41,821 nt of DNA from Bryobacterales bacterium (lineage in GTDB: Bacteria; Acidobacteriota; Terriglobia; Bryobacterales; Bryobacteraceae): positions 1 to 41,821 of the forward strand of contig PMSX01000034.1 in assembly GCA_003167495.1 (NCBI GenBank). The letters are read 5' to 3'. Positions 41,513 through 41,821 of the stretch are shown here, piece by piece. The notes beneath the pieces are model-generated. The model was given only the letters and a program-made list of their open reading frames with translations, made no database searches and had not been told where the DNA came from. Every line of letters begins with the position of its first letter. Within the stretch, counting starts at the first letter, position 1. A program made the position numbers and the translations under genes.

Positions 41513-41821
41513 ATGTACTCTCGCAACGCTCGTGTTCTTTTGGTGGAAGATAATCCGGCTGATGTATGGCTCCTACGGGAGGCGCTCCGGCTCGCGCAGT
41601 TCCCAATTCAGTTGACCGTGGCACGCGATGGGGTGGAAGCGACCCGCTATCTTCGTCAAGTGGAACTGCAAAACAGCGCCGATGCTTTGCCGGATCTTGT
41701 TTTGTTGGATTTGAATTTGCCGCGCAAGAATGGCCGCGAGGTACTGGCTGACATTAGACGCTCGCGCGTGTTGCAGACTGTGCCCATCGTGATCTTGAGC
41801 ACCTCGAACGGGGACGAAGAC
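41513..41821 (+). CDS. Rcp1-like response regulator, N-terminal part
   Basis: From the ATG at 41513 the frame stays open to the window end (103 codons). The receiver domain is plain: acidic pocket VLLVEDNPAD, phospho-acceptor Asp in VLLDLNLPRKNG, and the switch Ser/Thr region VPIVILSTS. The DLNLPRKNGREVL spelling and the ADVWLLREAL opening are typical of small stand-alone Rcp1-type regulators paired with phytochrome-like or hybrid histidine kinases. The C-terminal end is cut off, so an output domain cannot be excluded, but none would be expected. An in-frame GTG at 41495 is an alternative start. Ribosome-site evidence is weak for both. Confidence 0.9.
   Translation, partial: MYSRNARVLLVEDNPADVWLLREALRLAQFPIQLTVARDGVEATRYLRQVELQNSADALPDLVLLDLNLPRKNGREVLADIRRSRVLQTVPIVILSTSNGDED

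Noticed and set aside
41284..41526. 80-codon minus-strand frame in the HU/response-regulator gap
   Set aside because: It has no ribosome site or recognisable domain, and it overlaps the start of the response regulator gene.

Overview
The window looks like a chromosome segment, or metagenome contig, from an Acidobacteriota soil bacterium near Candidatus Solibacter / Bryobacterales. The evidence is the gene content: an M56 peptidase fused to the soil-associated TIGR03435 domain, PSD1/DUF1501 gene pairs, an Oar-like TonB-dependent protein with an N-terminal carboxypeptidase-regulatory domain, many secreted or Tat-exported oxidoreductases, and a 'STGPRTKTGKAKSS' family protein. No rRNA, tRNA, CRISPR array or intact transposon was found.

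Layout. (1) 1-3859, plus strand: the end of a [NiFe]-hydrogenase maturation cluster, with the HypE tail, a double SIS-domain protein, a small glutaredoxin and HypF. (2) 4001-9950: a secreted M16 peptidase converging on a large TonB-dependent outer-membrane protein. (3) 10353-21143: a polysaccharide-type locus. A secreted GH29 fucosidase is translationally coupled to a PSD1 cytochrome-like protein and a Tat-exported DUF1501 protein. A second PSD1-DUF1501 pair runs towards it, so the two paralogous pairs meet tail to tail and their stop codons overlap. (4) 21226-23763: a promoter/palindrome, a decayed FecR-like gene, a membrane-anchored J-domain protein and a small secreted protein. (5) 23885-26581, minus strand: a BlaI repressor, a BlaR1-like M56-TIGR03435 sensor and a TlpA-type thioredoxin, with a BlaI-like operator in front. 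(6) 26649-30023, minus: a GMC dehydrogenase, its subunit 3 and a Tat-exported sugar isomerase-like protein. (7) 30107-31932: a multicopy-family protein, a DUF433 antitoxin-like gene with a ruined toxin partner, and unassigned DNA. (8) 31933-35603, minus: a two-gene operon of a 768-residue protein with a long hydrophobic hairpin (possible pore former) and a beta-propeller/bulb-lectin protein. This is the most novel-looking system in the window. (9) 35825-41256, minus: an envelope operon (HU, M50 protease, GT2, GT4, prepilin peptidase, UppS, CdsA). (10) 41513-end, plus: a partial Rcp1-like response regulator.

All family names come from reading motifs in the translations; no database search was run. 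Start sites were chosen from Shine-Dalgarno spacing, signal peptides and gene overlaps. They are marked uncertain where these disagree.
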